64,000 nt of DNA from contig JACEVL010000029.1 in assembly GCA_020284085.1 (NCBI GenBank), positions 2,009,395-2,073,394 of the forward strand. Reading direction: 5' to 3'. Of this stretch, positions 23,734-34,864 are shown piece after piece. A program made the position numbers and the translations under genes. How positions within the stretch are numbered: the stretch's first letter is position 1; each line of letters opens with the position of its first letter. A model generated the notes under the pieces. That model had not been told where the DNA came from and made no database searches. It saw only the letters and a program-made list of their open reading frames with translations. The DNA is from Aporrectodea caliginosa. Its lineage: Eukaryota > Annelida > Clitellata > Crassiclitellata > Lumbricidae.

Positions 23734-25659
23734 ATATCTAACTCATTACTTACTTACTACTTACTTACTTAGTCCGACGGCTTAACGATGTACCGTTGCT
23801 GTTTAACTACTTAGCAATTGGAACTCTGTGCAGAATAGGTTTATCTAAAGCTCGGTTGGTAATTTTTCCAACTAGCCATTCGCACACTTAATTACAGAAT
23901 GATAAGGCTCAAATTAGACACCTTTGAAACGCTTTCAATTTGAGGTATATGTTCCTCAATTGAGTTTGGTCTTAAGTCCTTGTTCATCCGGCATTTCCTA
24001 ACGTAGTTTTATTTAAAAAATAAAAAACCGAAAAAAGGAGAAAAAACGGAAAAGAAAATAATTTGACTTTGCTATATCTTTTACTGCATTTTAAAATTAA
24101 AAACCATGTTTACACAATTTAATTTTAATCAGCAATTAACATAACTTTATTAGTAAACACCAAGTAACAGTAATCTACAACAAATATTTTCTTTTTCATA
24201 AGTTTCGTTTAAAAAGAGATTGATAAATCAAAAATATTGAAATCTTTTGAAATTTAAATTGTATGCATAAGTCCACATAAATCCATGTTGACATACATGT
24301 AAGCAATTAAAAACTAAACTTTGTAAGTATAGAGTGTACTTAATTAAAATTGTAGATCTACTTACAATTCTGACTTATAATCAGACTTTTATAAGGAATT
24401 GATATGGAGTAGCCTAATATCGGTCAGTTTATCAGTCAATCATAGATTACTGAGTACAAAGACAACATTTCGTATTTTGGATAACTTAGAAATTCAAATA
24501 ACTTTTATAAATTTTATTTCCTGTACCTCAAATGATGACACTAAAATAGTGACGTAAATTAGACGAGTACTTGAAAGGACGGAGACAAAGTAAGGGATAT
24601 AAGACAAAAATAAAAATTAAACAAATAGTAACAGACAGTAAATAAATAAATAAAGTTACATACAAAAACAAAAAAACGGAAAAAAACGTGACGAGAAATA
24701 AAAAACGTAGTCAACAGCCTTTGACGCCAGATAAGGTTAAAGAATTAATTGCAAATTAATATAGCGCCATTCCTAGAAAAGGCTAATAATAGGGGATTTC
24801 TTAGCGAGTTTACATGTTAGATGTTAACTATACCTATAATTATAGTGCTGAACAGTGCATAATATAGGCCTAAAGCTTTAATAGTACTATAATATATAGT
24901 GACTATAGTATAGTCTCTAACACTATAACTGCATAATCATGCATTGATGTTACTTGCTGCATTTTGACAGCAAGTTATGAAATAAACGAAAATACAATAC
25001 AATACAATAATCTTAAACAAGAAAATACATCCATCAGTAAGCCAAACAATGCATAGAAATATGTAGATGAGTCACCAGCGGCAGGCCTACGTGATTCAAC
25101 GGATTCCCATCCATAGTTGACAGATAGGATCAAGTTCAAAGTCTACATGGACCAAACAGCGGCACAAGTCAACGACACCGTCCACCAGTCCCACATTAGT
25201 TGTAGCCTATGCGTCCCACATTCGGCTATCCCTCGAAAGGCTGGGTGCACAACTGCACATAGAACAAATTCTCATCTCCTGCCTGTCGCTAAATCATTAG
25301 TATCGGCCGAGGTCACTCCAAAGACCAACGTCGATCCTACTCCCGACAGCAGATGGCGTAGGCGATCTATAGATGGCGCACTCGACCAAAGGGAAACATA
25401 GATAAGAAAATAATCATATAATCAAGAACGTAACTCTGTCCCACGATGTGATGGTGAACAAACCCCTTTTCCTTCGCCGCCAACTTTCCTCTTCCTCCAT
25501 TCTCCTTCCCTCCCTCCTTATATGTCATACAAACTTGATATGTTACTAACGATATTATCATTTTATGCAACATATTACAATAAGTAGATAAGCTAATGTG
25601 AAGACATCTATCATCATTACGGTAGTGAGTGTAAATATAAAGGAATACACCGCCATTAA
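23734..25659. repeat. R1 dispersed repeat, interrupted copy
   Basis: Matches 18660-19650 and 58410-59460. It is split by the element at 24007-24704 and again at 25660 by a piggyBac-type element. Shared landmarks include AATTGGAACTCTGTGCAGAA (23816), a reverse C core at 23912 and TCCAAAGACCAACGTCGAT (25317). An expansion of AT-rich sequence lies at 24830-25010. Confidence 0.65.
24007..24704. mobile_element. Inverted internal copy of the 20788-21583 element
   Basis: This 698-bp block is, by eye, an essentially perfect reverse complement of the interior of the element at 20788-21583, but it lacks about 45-50 bp of each end. It is bordered by AACGTAG at 24000-24006 and again at 24704-24710. The outside sequence rejoins as the normal R1 text. 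It is therefore a separate insertion (or a conversion tract) and not the second arm of a larger inverted repeat. Confidence 0.8.
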
Positions 25660-26625
25660 CCCTCGGGCTACCAAGGGGGGGTTATTACGACCCCCTAGGT
25701 TTTTCCTTAGAAAACTTGTTCCATGTGGAATATAATTTCGATAATTTACGTAGCTGTAGCAGGATCTTTTGCGCACATTTTGAGGTAAACATCATTGTGA
25801 TATCTCATGCCATTCAAAAGTTACACCCGATATACCCGAGGTACCAGAGGGGGTTGATACGATCCCCTCTTAGTTTTTCGTCTGTAGTGTACTCATTTTT
25901 CTTCCTGGAAGGGAAACAAATATAACATTCTTTAGAGGGAATGCAGGGCTTCATTTGCATACTTAGATGTTTGTCTTTTGAAAACCGGAAGTGATCAAAA
26001 TAAATAATAATACGCGTAATATGCGCGAAAAATGTCTGAATGGAAGGACTCCCCCCTTAGTTTTTTGTCGGTAGCGTATTCATTTATATTCCTGGAAGAG
26101 AAACAAATATACCATTCTTTAGAGGGAATGTAGGGCTTCATTTGCATACCTAGATCTTTGTCTTTTGAATACCGGAAGTGATCAAAATAAATAATAATAC
26201 GCGTAATCTGTGTGAAAACGGCTGAATACAGCATCACAACGTAAACCGATATATATGTATGGATATATATGTATGGATGTATATTTATACGTATATAAAC
26301 ATATATAGGGATGTATGTGTGTATCTTGGATACATAGATAAGTTTCAAAACACACATAATCTTATATTTCTTTATCCAAAAAGTACAAAATGTACGCAAT
26401 AATATAAAATATCGCTAATTAAGGGGGTTCCGTTGTTAAAAGTGATGTAATTTCAAGGTGCATTCACATAATGTACAACTAAATATGCCATTCTGTGCAG
26501 AAATGAATGCTGAATCCAATGCTGTATTACAAGTTATGATACGTGAAACCAAACACGAAATCCAGGGGGCTCGTCTCAACCCCCCTTGGTAGCCGATGTC
26601 ACAAAAAAGCTTGGTAGCCCTAGGG
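25660..26625. mobile_element. piggyBac-type non-autonomous element, TTAA TSD
   Basis: TTAA at 25656-25659 is followed by CCCTCGGGCTACCAAG, and the right end is CTTGGTAGCCCTAGGG followed by TTAA (26626-26629). TTAA duplication with CCC/GGG ends defines piggyBac elements. The R1 copy at about 19650 shows the unoccupied sequence. Inside, about 170 bp is repeated directly (25873-26030 and 26057-26230, with TTCTTTAGAGGGAATG in each). No transposase is recognisable; the 134-residue minus frame is AT-rich and unconvincing. Confidence 0.88.
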
Positions 26626-27029
26626 TTAATTGTCGTTGCTTGAACCTTCTTCAATCCAAAACAAGGCAAAACATTGTTTCGGCAAATGGTCAGAACATGG
26701 TTGTTACTGGATTTTACGAAATCTGGGAATCATTGAATGTAAACATGATAAACTATCTTTCTAACTGTTTGGTCGAATGGAAACTAAAGGTGGACATTAA
26801 ATGTTTTATACGAGACTGTTTATGACCCTCCAAAAAAGCAGTTGGTTTAATTCCCTTCGAACCAGGTCACATGACCGTGTTTTACCATTAGCAGACCATA
26901 ATATGAAAAAACTTTTATAGATACAGTGTAGAATGCTTTATTCGTATTGATTATTATTGGTAGGAATTTATATATGATGTATGTACACCGGAATGCGTAT
27001 TGCAGCTGGTTCAGTAAAGAATATACATA

Positions 27030-27080
<51 letters not shown>

Positions 27081-27095
27081 CTACTTACTTAGCTG
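26626..27095. repeat. R1 continuation and SINE type 5-like end with (ACTT)n
   Basis: 26626-26830 completes the interrupted R1 copy. From 26875 the sequence resembles the SINE type 5 end: GTATGTACACC, then GCAGCTGGTTCAGTAAAGAA, then a long (ACTT)n tract (27028-27090). Confidence 0.6.
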
Positions 27096-27174
27096 ATTAT
27101 CAATCAATCAATATATTTATTGACCACCATGATAATAATACAGTCACATAGTTCATGTACATTGTATGTATGTA

Positions 27175-27385
27175 TGAGCACTTGTTTTAGCGCCCCTTCA
27201 AGATTTCTACTCATAGGCGCTCCAGATTACAGCGCGGACACTGAATCGGAGATTGAAGCCGAAGCGCATGAGCAATTCAGAGTGAAGGGCTTGCCCAGGG
27301 TCCCTACGTGGCGGCTTGAGGTGGATTCGAACCCGCAACCCTCCGGCTACAAGGCACCGAACATACCCCTACACCACCGCGCCCC
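27175..27385 (-). mobile_element. SINE type 1, near full length
   Basis: Minus strand: a GGGGCGCGGTGGTGTAGGGG head with GGGTTCGAATCCACC B box, then the body through GCCCTTCACTCTGAATTGC, and finally a LINE-like tail (GGAGCGCCTATGAGTAG, GGGGCGCTA) ending in a (CATA)n run near 27160-27180. The 122-residue plus frame is a shadow of it. Confidence 0.88.
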
Positions 27386-28689
27386 ACAATCGTATACAGG
27401 GTGTCAATGGGTAAACCCACAGGAACATTATGGTTCCGCTATCAGGGTTGCCCCATTTACATCAGTCATTAATCAGTTAGTATATTGATGGTCATCTTAA
27501 TCTGAAATCTGAGAGTGAAAATGTAATGTCAGGTGTTCGACCACTTTATGAACTGTAAGTTACTCTCGCATATATAGGCTACACACCTTCAAAACACTTT
27601 CCCGAACGTTATTTATATTTCCTACGCAATCATATGCTCAATTTTTCTGGCATTCAGTATCGGAAACCTTCGCCGTTCTACGGTAAAACTCAAAGAATCT
27701 ATAAAATTATAGAAATCTATATTTATAAGGCAAATAGTTGTATATTCCTGCAAGACTTATTCACAGATTTCGCCCCACTTCAAATTTGCTATATGATTTT
27801 GAATATGGTGTTCTAAATATCCACAGGCATTTTTTCACTTAACTGTTGGTCGATTTTCTTCACGAATAATTTTACTGAATGCGTATGCTATGCAAATAAG
27901 ATGCGACATTATCCACACTCCTGAATTACGCCCACAAACTAGTCACAGGAACTTCTGTTTACGGGTTTGTGTATAACAGATCCTTGGGTGAAATTGTACA
28001 GAATTAATATTTCTATGGACGTTAACGGTCTCTGACGCCAGTAGATGTCATTAAACAACATAAACTATTAGACGAAATGCTATTTTGAATTGCAACACCT
28101 TTAATAAAGTAATTTTTCTACAAAATATATGAAAATTGCGTTCAACCGTTAAGTCCGCCACTCTGCTAACTGTGGTAATGCCAGTCTGAAGCCTAGAGAA
28201 GGGAGGAGGACGATAGCCTACTCATCAGCTTTGTCATGACACGGTGTCGTTAAACAGCAAAACTAATCAACCAAACAAATGTTAATATTTCGGCTGTATT
28301 GCTGTAATACCATAGGAATGAATTGAACTGTTAAAATTAATTTCTGTCGACGTCTACATCCTTCGTTGCCACAAGAGGTCGTTAGACTCTGAATCCAAAC
28401 AAACGCTTAGCAGGCCGCGGGTCCTAATACAATTGTACGAGAATTATTCGTATCGACGCTAACGGGGTTTGGTGCCATAAGATGTCGTTAAACTGATGGT
28501 AGCCAAACAACTAGTAACTCCATCGCAGTCATCATCTGGTGGTGCCAGTCCAAACACTATATTAAGGATAGGGTGACGCTACACAACTTTATTTTTCACT
28601 GGATCGTTAAGCGGAAGCTACCTACTACCCATGCATAATTGGATAAGCCGAGCTCAGAAACCTTTCCTGAAATAAAGTATATGTATAAT
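27386..28689 (-). repeat. R1 distal part, second copy
   Basis: Colinear with 1-780 and 19930-20790. It holds reverse C cores near 27583 and 28100, reverse B cores near 28020-28055 and 28455-28495, and reverse A modules at 28160-28260 and 28535-28620. No credible gene. Confidence 0.6.
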
Positions 28690-28942
28690 ATTGCCAAGGG
28701 AGAGCTCCTTGTCCCCCGGGCCCGTTTATGTCTCAAGCAGCGCCGAGCCTTTTCGGTTGTTGGGCCCTCAACCTGGAATGGGCTCCCACTTGAGCTGCGC
28801 TTGATGCCTCGCAGCAATTTGCCTGCTTACTGCCGCCTTCTCAAGGCTTCTCTGTTTAGCCGCGGCTGGGCTGGGAGCGCCTCTGAGTAGGTTCCTTGAA
28901 GGGGCGCTATATAAATGCTCGGAATGAATGAATGAATGAATG
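28690..28942 (+). pseudogene. CR1/L2-like LINE 3' end, clean C-terminal frame
   Basis: The open frame ending at 28890 includes ELLVPRARLCLKQRRAFSVV, GPSTWNGLPLELRLMPRS and LKASLFSRGWAGSASE, the conserved end of CR1/L2-group ORF2. The 3' UTR carries GGGGCGCTATATAAATG and stops in a (GAAT)n tail at about 28942. The few lesions suggest it is one of the younger LINE copies. It is 5'-truncated within the module array. Confidence 0.88.
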
Positions 28943-30130
28943 TAACAGTGACATCAAGGCCCTCTCAGACACAAGATGTTGTTAGACGATTTTTCAAATC
29001 ATAATATACCTCGCAATTTAGGCACCTTTTTATCGGATATCGACGCGTTATATAATTCCGCACGGCTTCTTATGAATAATAGCAATACATTTTCCACTAA
29101 GGTGGTTGTCATAAACGGCCATGGCTGCCACAAGATGACGTTAAACTCTGAACACTAACTGACTCAGATCTAGCTAACCTAAACAGGGGCGATGTGCTTG
29201 GTTAGTCTAGTCATCTTCCTCGTTGTCTGGTCTTCCCATCAACAGGGTCCAATGAAGGCAGTCATTTCACAGACGACGTCGTTACAGAGGTCTTTATTAT
29301 AATATCATATCTTTTAGCATCGTCACAAGAGTGCACACGGCATCCGCATTCAGCCGAAACAGCTTTCCAGAATTTGTCCTTCGTTGGAAATGTCAAATGG
29401 AAGACCGCTAGGTAAGGAATGAGGCCACTGTTCGTAATCTAGTTGATATGATATTGTGTGAGCCTTAGATTAAAAGACCTCAACAACGTTAATAACGGAC
29501 AGACCGTAAAGAACTAGATTGTGGAAATGTTGCAATATCTTTATACTCTTAAATGGATTTGAAACTCCTCCTCAATGCTGACATTTCAGCTCCTTGACCC
29601 ATTATACTATCGTGCAATTTAAACACCTTTTTATCGGATTTCTAGACGTTATATAATTCCGCATGCCTCCTTAAAATAATTTCCTTCAACTGTTACACTA
29701 GGGCCTACCTGACCGAGATCTAGCTAACGTAGACAGGGAGCGATCGGTTTGAGGAGGCCAGTCCTCTTCCTCGCTGTTTAATCTTCCCATCAACAGGGTC
29801 CAATGAACGCAGTCATTTCATGGGTGACGTCGTTACAGAGGTCTTTATTCTAAGATCATATCTTCTCTTTTAGCATCGTCACAAGAGTGTGAAAATTCAC
29901 CCTTCGTTTTAAAAGTCAAGTGGAAGACTGTTAAGCAAGGACCCAGAAATGAGACAACGGTTGGTAATCAAGTTGAAACCTGTGAGTCATATTAAGTTTA
30001 AAGTTCGCAACAACACTGTATAACAGACAGACCGTATAGAACTACACACTGTGGAAGTGTTGAAATATCTTCTATTTTGCATTGACATTTCAGCTCCGTG
30101 ATCCATTATACTATCGTGCAAATCCAGCAG
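28943..30130. repeat. Reverse B-C unit followed by two R2 copies
   Basis: B core (28950-28985), C core (29013) and a second B (29105-29150) on the minus strand. R2 copies follow at 29165-29600 and 29700-30130, with a C core (29618) between them. The pair looks like a diverged tandem duplication of R2 plus its C core. Confidence 0.65.
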
Positions 30131-31819
30131 TAGCAGTAGCCAGTGTTTAGAGACGTCTTACTTCTGCCATGGCAATTATCGTTGACCTTACACCAACACT
30201 TAGAAGCAGTCGCAGTTTCCAGTGCTTAGCGACATCTTACGGCAGCCAGGGCCGTTGATGTCGCCCCTCTTCTTTAACTACATTTGGGACTGGCACCTCC
30301 CGGAGACGGCTGTGACGGAATTAACCTAAATAACTAAATAAATTGAGCAAAATGTTGTAGTGGTGGAATCAGTTGCACCAGTGTCTAGCATTAAAACATC
30401 TTTAAAGCGTTGCATAATTAAAACGATTATCTTAACTGTACGCAATTATAACATCGGCTGGAGTGTTTTAAGGGTGTCTAATTGGAGGGTTATTACATTC
30501 AGTGTTTAGCGACATCTAACGGTTGCCAGGATAATTGACGTTTACTTTACATTAGTAATAATTTTAATAATTTAACGTCGCTTGGTCGGTTAGTTGTTGC
30601 AGAACGACGCTGTGCCATTAGCGTCGCCCTCCTCCTTTCTCTACGCTTGGGTCTGGCACTACCACAGGTAGGACAATGGTAGGGAAATAATGGAGATTTC
30701 AGACGCCAAAAAGACTATATAAAGTATGTAGAAGACACACTAAGCGTCATGTGGAGCGAGTGGAAGGGGAAGATTTTGTAGCGCAATCGTTCAGGTTACC
30801 AGAGTCGAGATCCCATGTTGTGAAAGCCACCCAAACAAAGCAATCACAGTATAGGACTTGAATAATTAATTATCAGCTGAAGGCAAACAGCGTTATAGAC
30901 GTCATCGTTTTATTAAAATTTTATAATCTTGAAATGTTGCAAGGCCGAATATTATTATTATAATTATCATTATGCATTTATTAAATGCCAACATCTAATG
31001 GCGAAGCATCAATCGATGGCGCTGAGCATTTATGAGTGCAGAATCTGCTCAAGGTCCCTACACAGTAACTGTTTCAGGAAGGAGGATCTAACCCTTACTC
31101 ACCGTGTTATAAGCCGAGAGCTCTAACCAATTGGACACCGTTGGCGTCGTAAATTATGCTTACAGTTGTCAGCGTTTAGCGACATCTTATGGTTGCCAGA
31201 GATATTCAGGTCGACCTCCACCATTCTCCAGACTTGGGACTGGCACTACCGGACACTTCCGGCACGGTCGGTGAGTTGCTGTTTAGGGACATAATAATAA
31301 TAATAATAATAATAATAGAGATTTGAGTGCCGTAGTATAGTATAGATTATTAGCGTCGCCCTCCTCTTTTTCCAGGCTTGGGACTGGTATTACCACAGAT
31401 AGGATGGTAGTAGTAGTTTCAGTTTAATGACACTGTGAAAACAAAGATCAACAGCGTCGCCCTCCTTCTTTATTCAGGCTTGGGACTGGTACTGTCAGAG
31501 CACGAGAAGTGGTGGAGTTATTGCCTATAAGGCCTCTGTTAACTCCGTTTTAAAGGACTCAAAAGGAGAGCGTTAGGCCTATAACTAGGGACATTAGAAA
31601 TTCACGAAGTCACGAAAACCTTGAATTCTACATCAGTTCGTTTTCTTGATTGCAGATCATTCGTTGCACGTGGTCATTTCCATTCGTATAGTTGGTTAGT
31701 TGCTCTTTAACGACATTGTGTCGTAAAAAAATGATTAGTGTCGCCCTCTTTCTCCAGGCTTGGGACTGGTACTACCAGAGTACGGACATTGCCGGGCATT
31801 GCCGAAGTTGTCACTTTAA
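30131..31819 (+). repeat. Plus-strand module array
   Basis: B cores near 30147, 30223, 30512 and 31168, A modules near 30585-30670, 31195-31260, 31335-31400, 31425-31510 and 31690-31790, and a C core at 30473. The GACACACTAAGCGTCATGTG segment (30733) links it to 8790, 9815 and 59810. A short (TAA)n lies at 31288-31314. Confidence 0.6.
30945..31149 (-). mobile_element. tRNA-derived SINE type 2, diverged copy
   Basis: Minus strand head: AACGGTGTCCAATTGGTTAG, then a mutated B box (GGGTTAGATCCTCC), followed by the type 2 body. Confidence 0.65.
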
Positions 31820-32139
31820 CCTTTATTTACCCGCTATGCCTTTTAGGTGGAATTTTGAGATGGCCCTTAGATATTTGTTGTATGTTGATGGTATTAAAAC
31901 AGATATGACAAGCTTTTAGTGATATTTCACATTTAAGGTCATTTTTTGGGATGTTCCAAAAATGGAACGTTGGGTCATTCCCACTAGCATTTTTTTACAA
32001 TGGCAGTTCAACATGAATACACGATACAATATTGACTTATGCACAATTTATGCCATTTATTGAAAACCAGTTTGTTTAAAGGTATGAAAACTTTCAAAGC
32101 AGTTCACTTGCAGTATCTTGAGGCACCTGACACATTCTT

Positions 32140-32820
32140 TGGTAGTGTTTTTCTTAAAAAAATGAAAAAACAATGAGCCTGTCTAATTAAAGATATGTAT
32201 TGCTCGATCCCATCGCAATGTGTCATGACAACCTTTAACGTGCCTGAGCACTTTTTCACAGGATTTACAATATTGATACTGCTGGAACATGCTACTACAT
32301 TGTTATCTGACTACCTAACAACAACAATTTTGGCATGACATGTGTATTTAAATGTACCTCTTTCTTGTTTTGCAAAAATTTTCTTGTCATTCAGAGGTGC
32401 TGTTTCGGTTCGACCATCACGGACATCATGTCCGTGATGGTCCAACTGGAATAGCACCTCTGAATGACTGCTGCCCAACATCTCAGCTTAGACAGAAGAC
32501 TGTCACTAGTAAAAAGATTGGCAAATAATAGCATGTGATATGGTTTCCTGTGATGAGTTAGACAAAATTCATGGCAACGCGCTCACCAAAAGTGGTTTAT
32601 GTGGGTCACCTACTCCTGCCACAATAAACTGTTGCTTGATATGGATGAACATCCTATTCATGAACAAGATCTTATAACTAAATCTGATTGGCTTTCCTCT
32701 TTTAAACATCTCTAACCTATGATTTCCATAGTTAGGCACCCACCGACAAATAAATGCTAAGTTTGAAATGAACAATTCCAAATTGCAAAGATTTGTGTTA
32801 CTGATCATAATTATAGTAGC
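32140..32820 (-). pseudogene. piggyBac-family (PGBD) transposase pseudogene
   Basis: From right to left on the minus strand the fragments follow the family order. LEMFKRGKPIRFSYKILF (about 32720-32665) matches the 'KQFIRGKPIRFGYKLW' segment of piggyBac transposases. RDGRTETAPLNDKKIFAKQE with RGTFKYTCHAKIVVV (about 32430-32330) matches the 'R-x-N-R...P-L...K-R-G-x-F' region. SDNNVVACSSSINIVNPVKK follows, matching 'W-x-D-N-K-x-V...S-N' around the third catalytic aspartate, and then ending residues similar to 'vI..YN'. One stop precedes SDNN and other lesions lie upstream, so it is inactive. The N-terminal half is missing. Confidence 0.82.
32386..32468. repeat. 83-bp hairpin inside the transposase remnant
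   Basis: GTCATTCAGAGGTGCT pairs with AGCACCTCTGAATGAC (16 bp). After a weakly paired 10-nt segment, GACCATCACGGACAT pairs with ATGTCCGTGATGGTC around a single central C. Confidence 0.9.
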
Positions 32821-33023
32821 CTACACACTCTGCCATTATAGAGAGATCTCTTGTCAGCTGCATGCATGGCAGTACATCCTCCTTTCATGGATTTAGACAT
32901 TGCAGTTGCTATTAGACTGAATGAGGTACTCAACTGTGTTGCAGTTATTGCGTTATTTTCTAAAACTCCAATTTAAAATATGTACTAATTATTACAAAAT
33001 CAGTGTTAAAACATAGGCATATA

Positions 33024-33941
33024 CAGGGTGGCTCAAAATAAAATGTCCCACCGGATAAAATGCAATTTCTCCGCAACCAATTGAGATTTTTATACCAAAC
33101 TTTCACAATTTACAGAGGAATGATTTTCCAACAATCCATGAACATTTTACTAAATAATTTCCATAACTTCAAAAGTTACAGCTGTTTTAATATTAAATCT
33201 TATTTTTTCAAATTTCCGAAGATGAACGGTTCAATAATGGTTATTTCTTTAAGATTTTTTCACAGAGAAATTGTTTTGTAACACCCAAATAATCATGACG
33301 TCATATGACTTCATTACAAGTTGTAAAGAAAGAATTTATGAAGCAAACAGTCAATAGTTGCAGATATTTTAAAATAATATTAAGCGCTCAAATTGTTAAT
33401 CTTTTACTGACGGTGCGCCTGCTCACACGGCAAGGTTGGCTCAAGGCTTCATTGCCACCAACTGCAGTGAATTCATTGGCAAAGATGAATGGCCACCAAA
33501 CTCTCCAGACCTTAGCCCTCTTGATTATCACGTCTGGGGAGCTATGCTTGAACGTTACAAGACATTTCATCCGAAGCCGAAGAACATTGACGAGCTGAAA
33601 AAGTCTTGCAGCTAATATGGAATCAGCTGCCGCAGGACTCAATCAACAAGGCCATACTGAGCTTCACAAAAAGACTTCGAGCTTGTGTGAGAGCTAGGGG
33701 TGGACACTTCGAACATGCCTTGAGATAAACTGCTCAACAGATTCTGATTTCGTAATGAAAGACGATTTTATTTGACATTGAAAATTGTAAATAACTGTCA
33801 ATTTTTCTTCGGAAATGTGAAAAAATAAAATTTAATATTAAAACAGCTGTAACTTTTGAAGTTATGGAAATTATTTAGTAACATTTGGTTGCGGAGAAAT
33901 TGCATTTTATCCGGTGGGACATTTTATTTTGAGCCACCCTG
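33024..33941 (+). mobile_element. mariner-type element with transposase remnant, TA TSD
   Basis: The ends are inverted over about 50 bp starting CAGGGTGGCTCAAAATAAAA, with TA on both sides. The plus-strand coding remnant (about 33408-33725) reads TDGAPAHTARLAQGF, then WPPNSPDLSPLDYHVWGAM, the catalytic C-terminal half of Tc1/mariner transposases. It ends with LRACVRARGGHFEHA. The distance between the D of TDGAPAH and the D of PLDY is 37 residues, a DD37D (maT-like) spacing. One frameshift follows LKKS. The N-terminal half with the DNA-binding and first catalytic residues is deleted. Confidence 0.88.
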
Positions 33942-34215
33942 TATAATAAGGGGTTTTACGGGGTGGGGTCACCCTAAATAAATTGCCGACATTTTTTTTC
34001 TATGCAATTATATGCAAAATGCAAAAAACTGAACTTTTTCGACCATTTCCAATGGAAACCCCAGAAAACTTACCCCCCCCCAAATTTTTTCCTGGCTACG
34101 CCTCTGGTTAAAATAAATTAAATGAAACATAATATTAAAAACAAATTAATGATACATGCAATATTCCAACAGTATATACTGGCAAATTATGAACAAGAAA
34201 CACAATCACCTCATA

Positions 34216-34463
34216 TTGGGGGGTCCGGTGGCGCGTTGGATAACATCTGGCGAAGAGTGCGAGAGGTACCGAGTTCGAGCCCCGTTAGGGCGGATTTGCT
34301 TTGTAGGCTGCTATTAGCGCCGTGTATTACAAGCTGTCTGTTCTGTTAGTAGTTAACTAGTTAAGATTGTTTCAATTGCATAACATGTAAATGTACAGCG
34401 CAGTGCGTTTGTCAGGCGCTAAAATAAAGAAAAGATATTATTATTATTATTATTATTATTATT
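34216..34463 (+). mobile_element. tRNA-derived SINE type 4 with (ATT)n tail
   Basis: Head GGTCCGGTGGCGCGTTGGAT (A box) and GAGTTCGAGCCCCGTTAGGG (B box) lie about 50 bp apart, followed by a 130-bp body with CAGGCGCTAAAATAAAGAAA and a clean (ATT)n tail (34438-34463). Confidence 0.8.
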
Positions 34464-34864
34464 GGAATTATACTAATGAGAGTGCACCAACGTTCCAAAA
34501 ATGGAACATGCTTCAAAACTGGGTTTTTTCTCCTAGAGTTTTGCTTCTTTTTCGGTAATTTTGATTTTTATCACTGAGTATAGATATCAATCAACAAAAT
34601 ACAACGTGTCTCACCTGAAAAATTATGACACAAATATTTATTTCAGCTTCCTAAAAGATTTTTTTGAAAAATCACAAAATTCGTCAAAATTACGCATCTG
34701 TAGCACAAAAATAAATAAAGTCTATCAGAAAATTACCACTGTTTTACATTCTCCATTCTTAGATCTTTCATTTGATGTGCAAATATAATAAATTTACCAA
34801 GGCAACATTATTTTTTAAACATTACAAATTATGTTCCAAAAATGGAACGTTGGTAAAATAAAGG

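Larger units (their letters stand above)
31820..34864. mobile_element. piggyBac-type element, 3.0 kb, with nested mariner and SINE
   Basis: TTAA (31816-31819) precedes CCTTTATTTACC at the left, and GGTAAAATAAAGG precedes TTAA (34865-34868) at the right, giving inverted ends with a TTAA duplication. Subterminal palindromes GTTCCAAAAATGGAAC occur at about 31955, 34493 and 34833. Transposase remnants are on the minus strand (32140-32820). Without the nested mariner (33024-33941) and SINE (34216-34463) the element is about 1.9 kb, so it is also internally deleted. Confidence 0.85.

Noticed and set aside
20788..24704. One large fold-back transposon with 0.7-kb arms
   Set aside because: Each copy has its own flanking duplication and the outside sequence rejoins separately at each site, so two insertions fit better.
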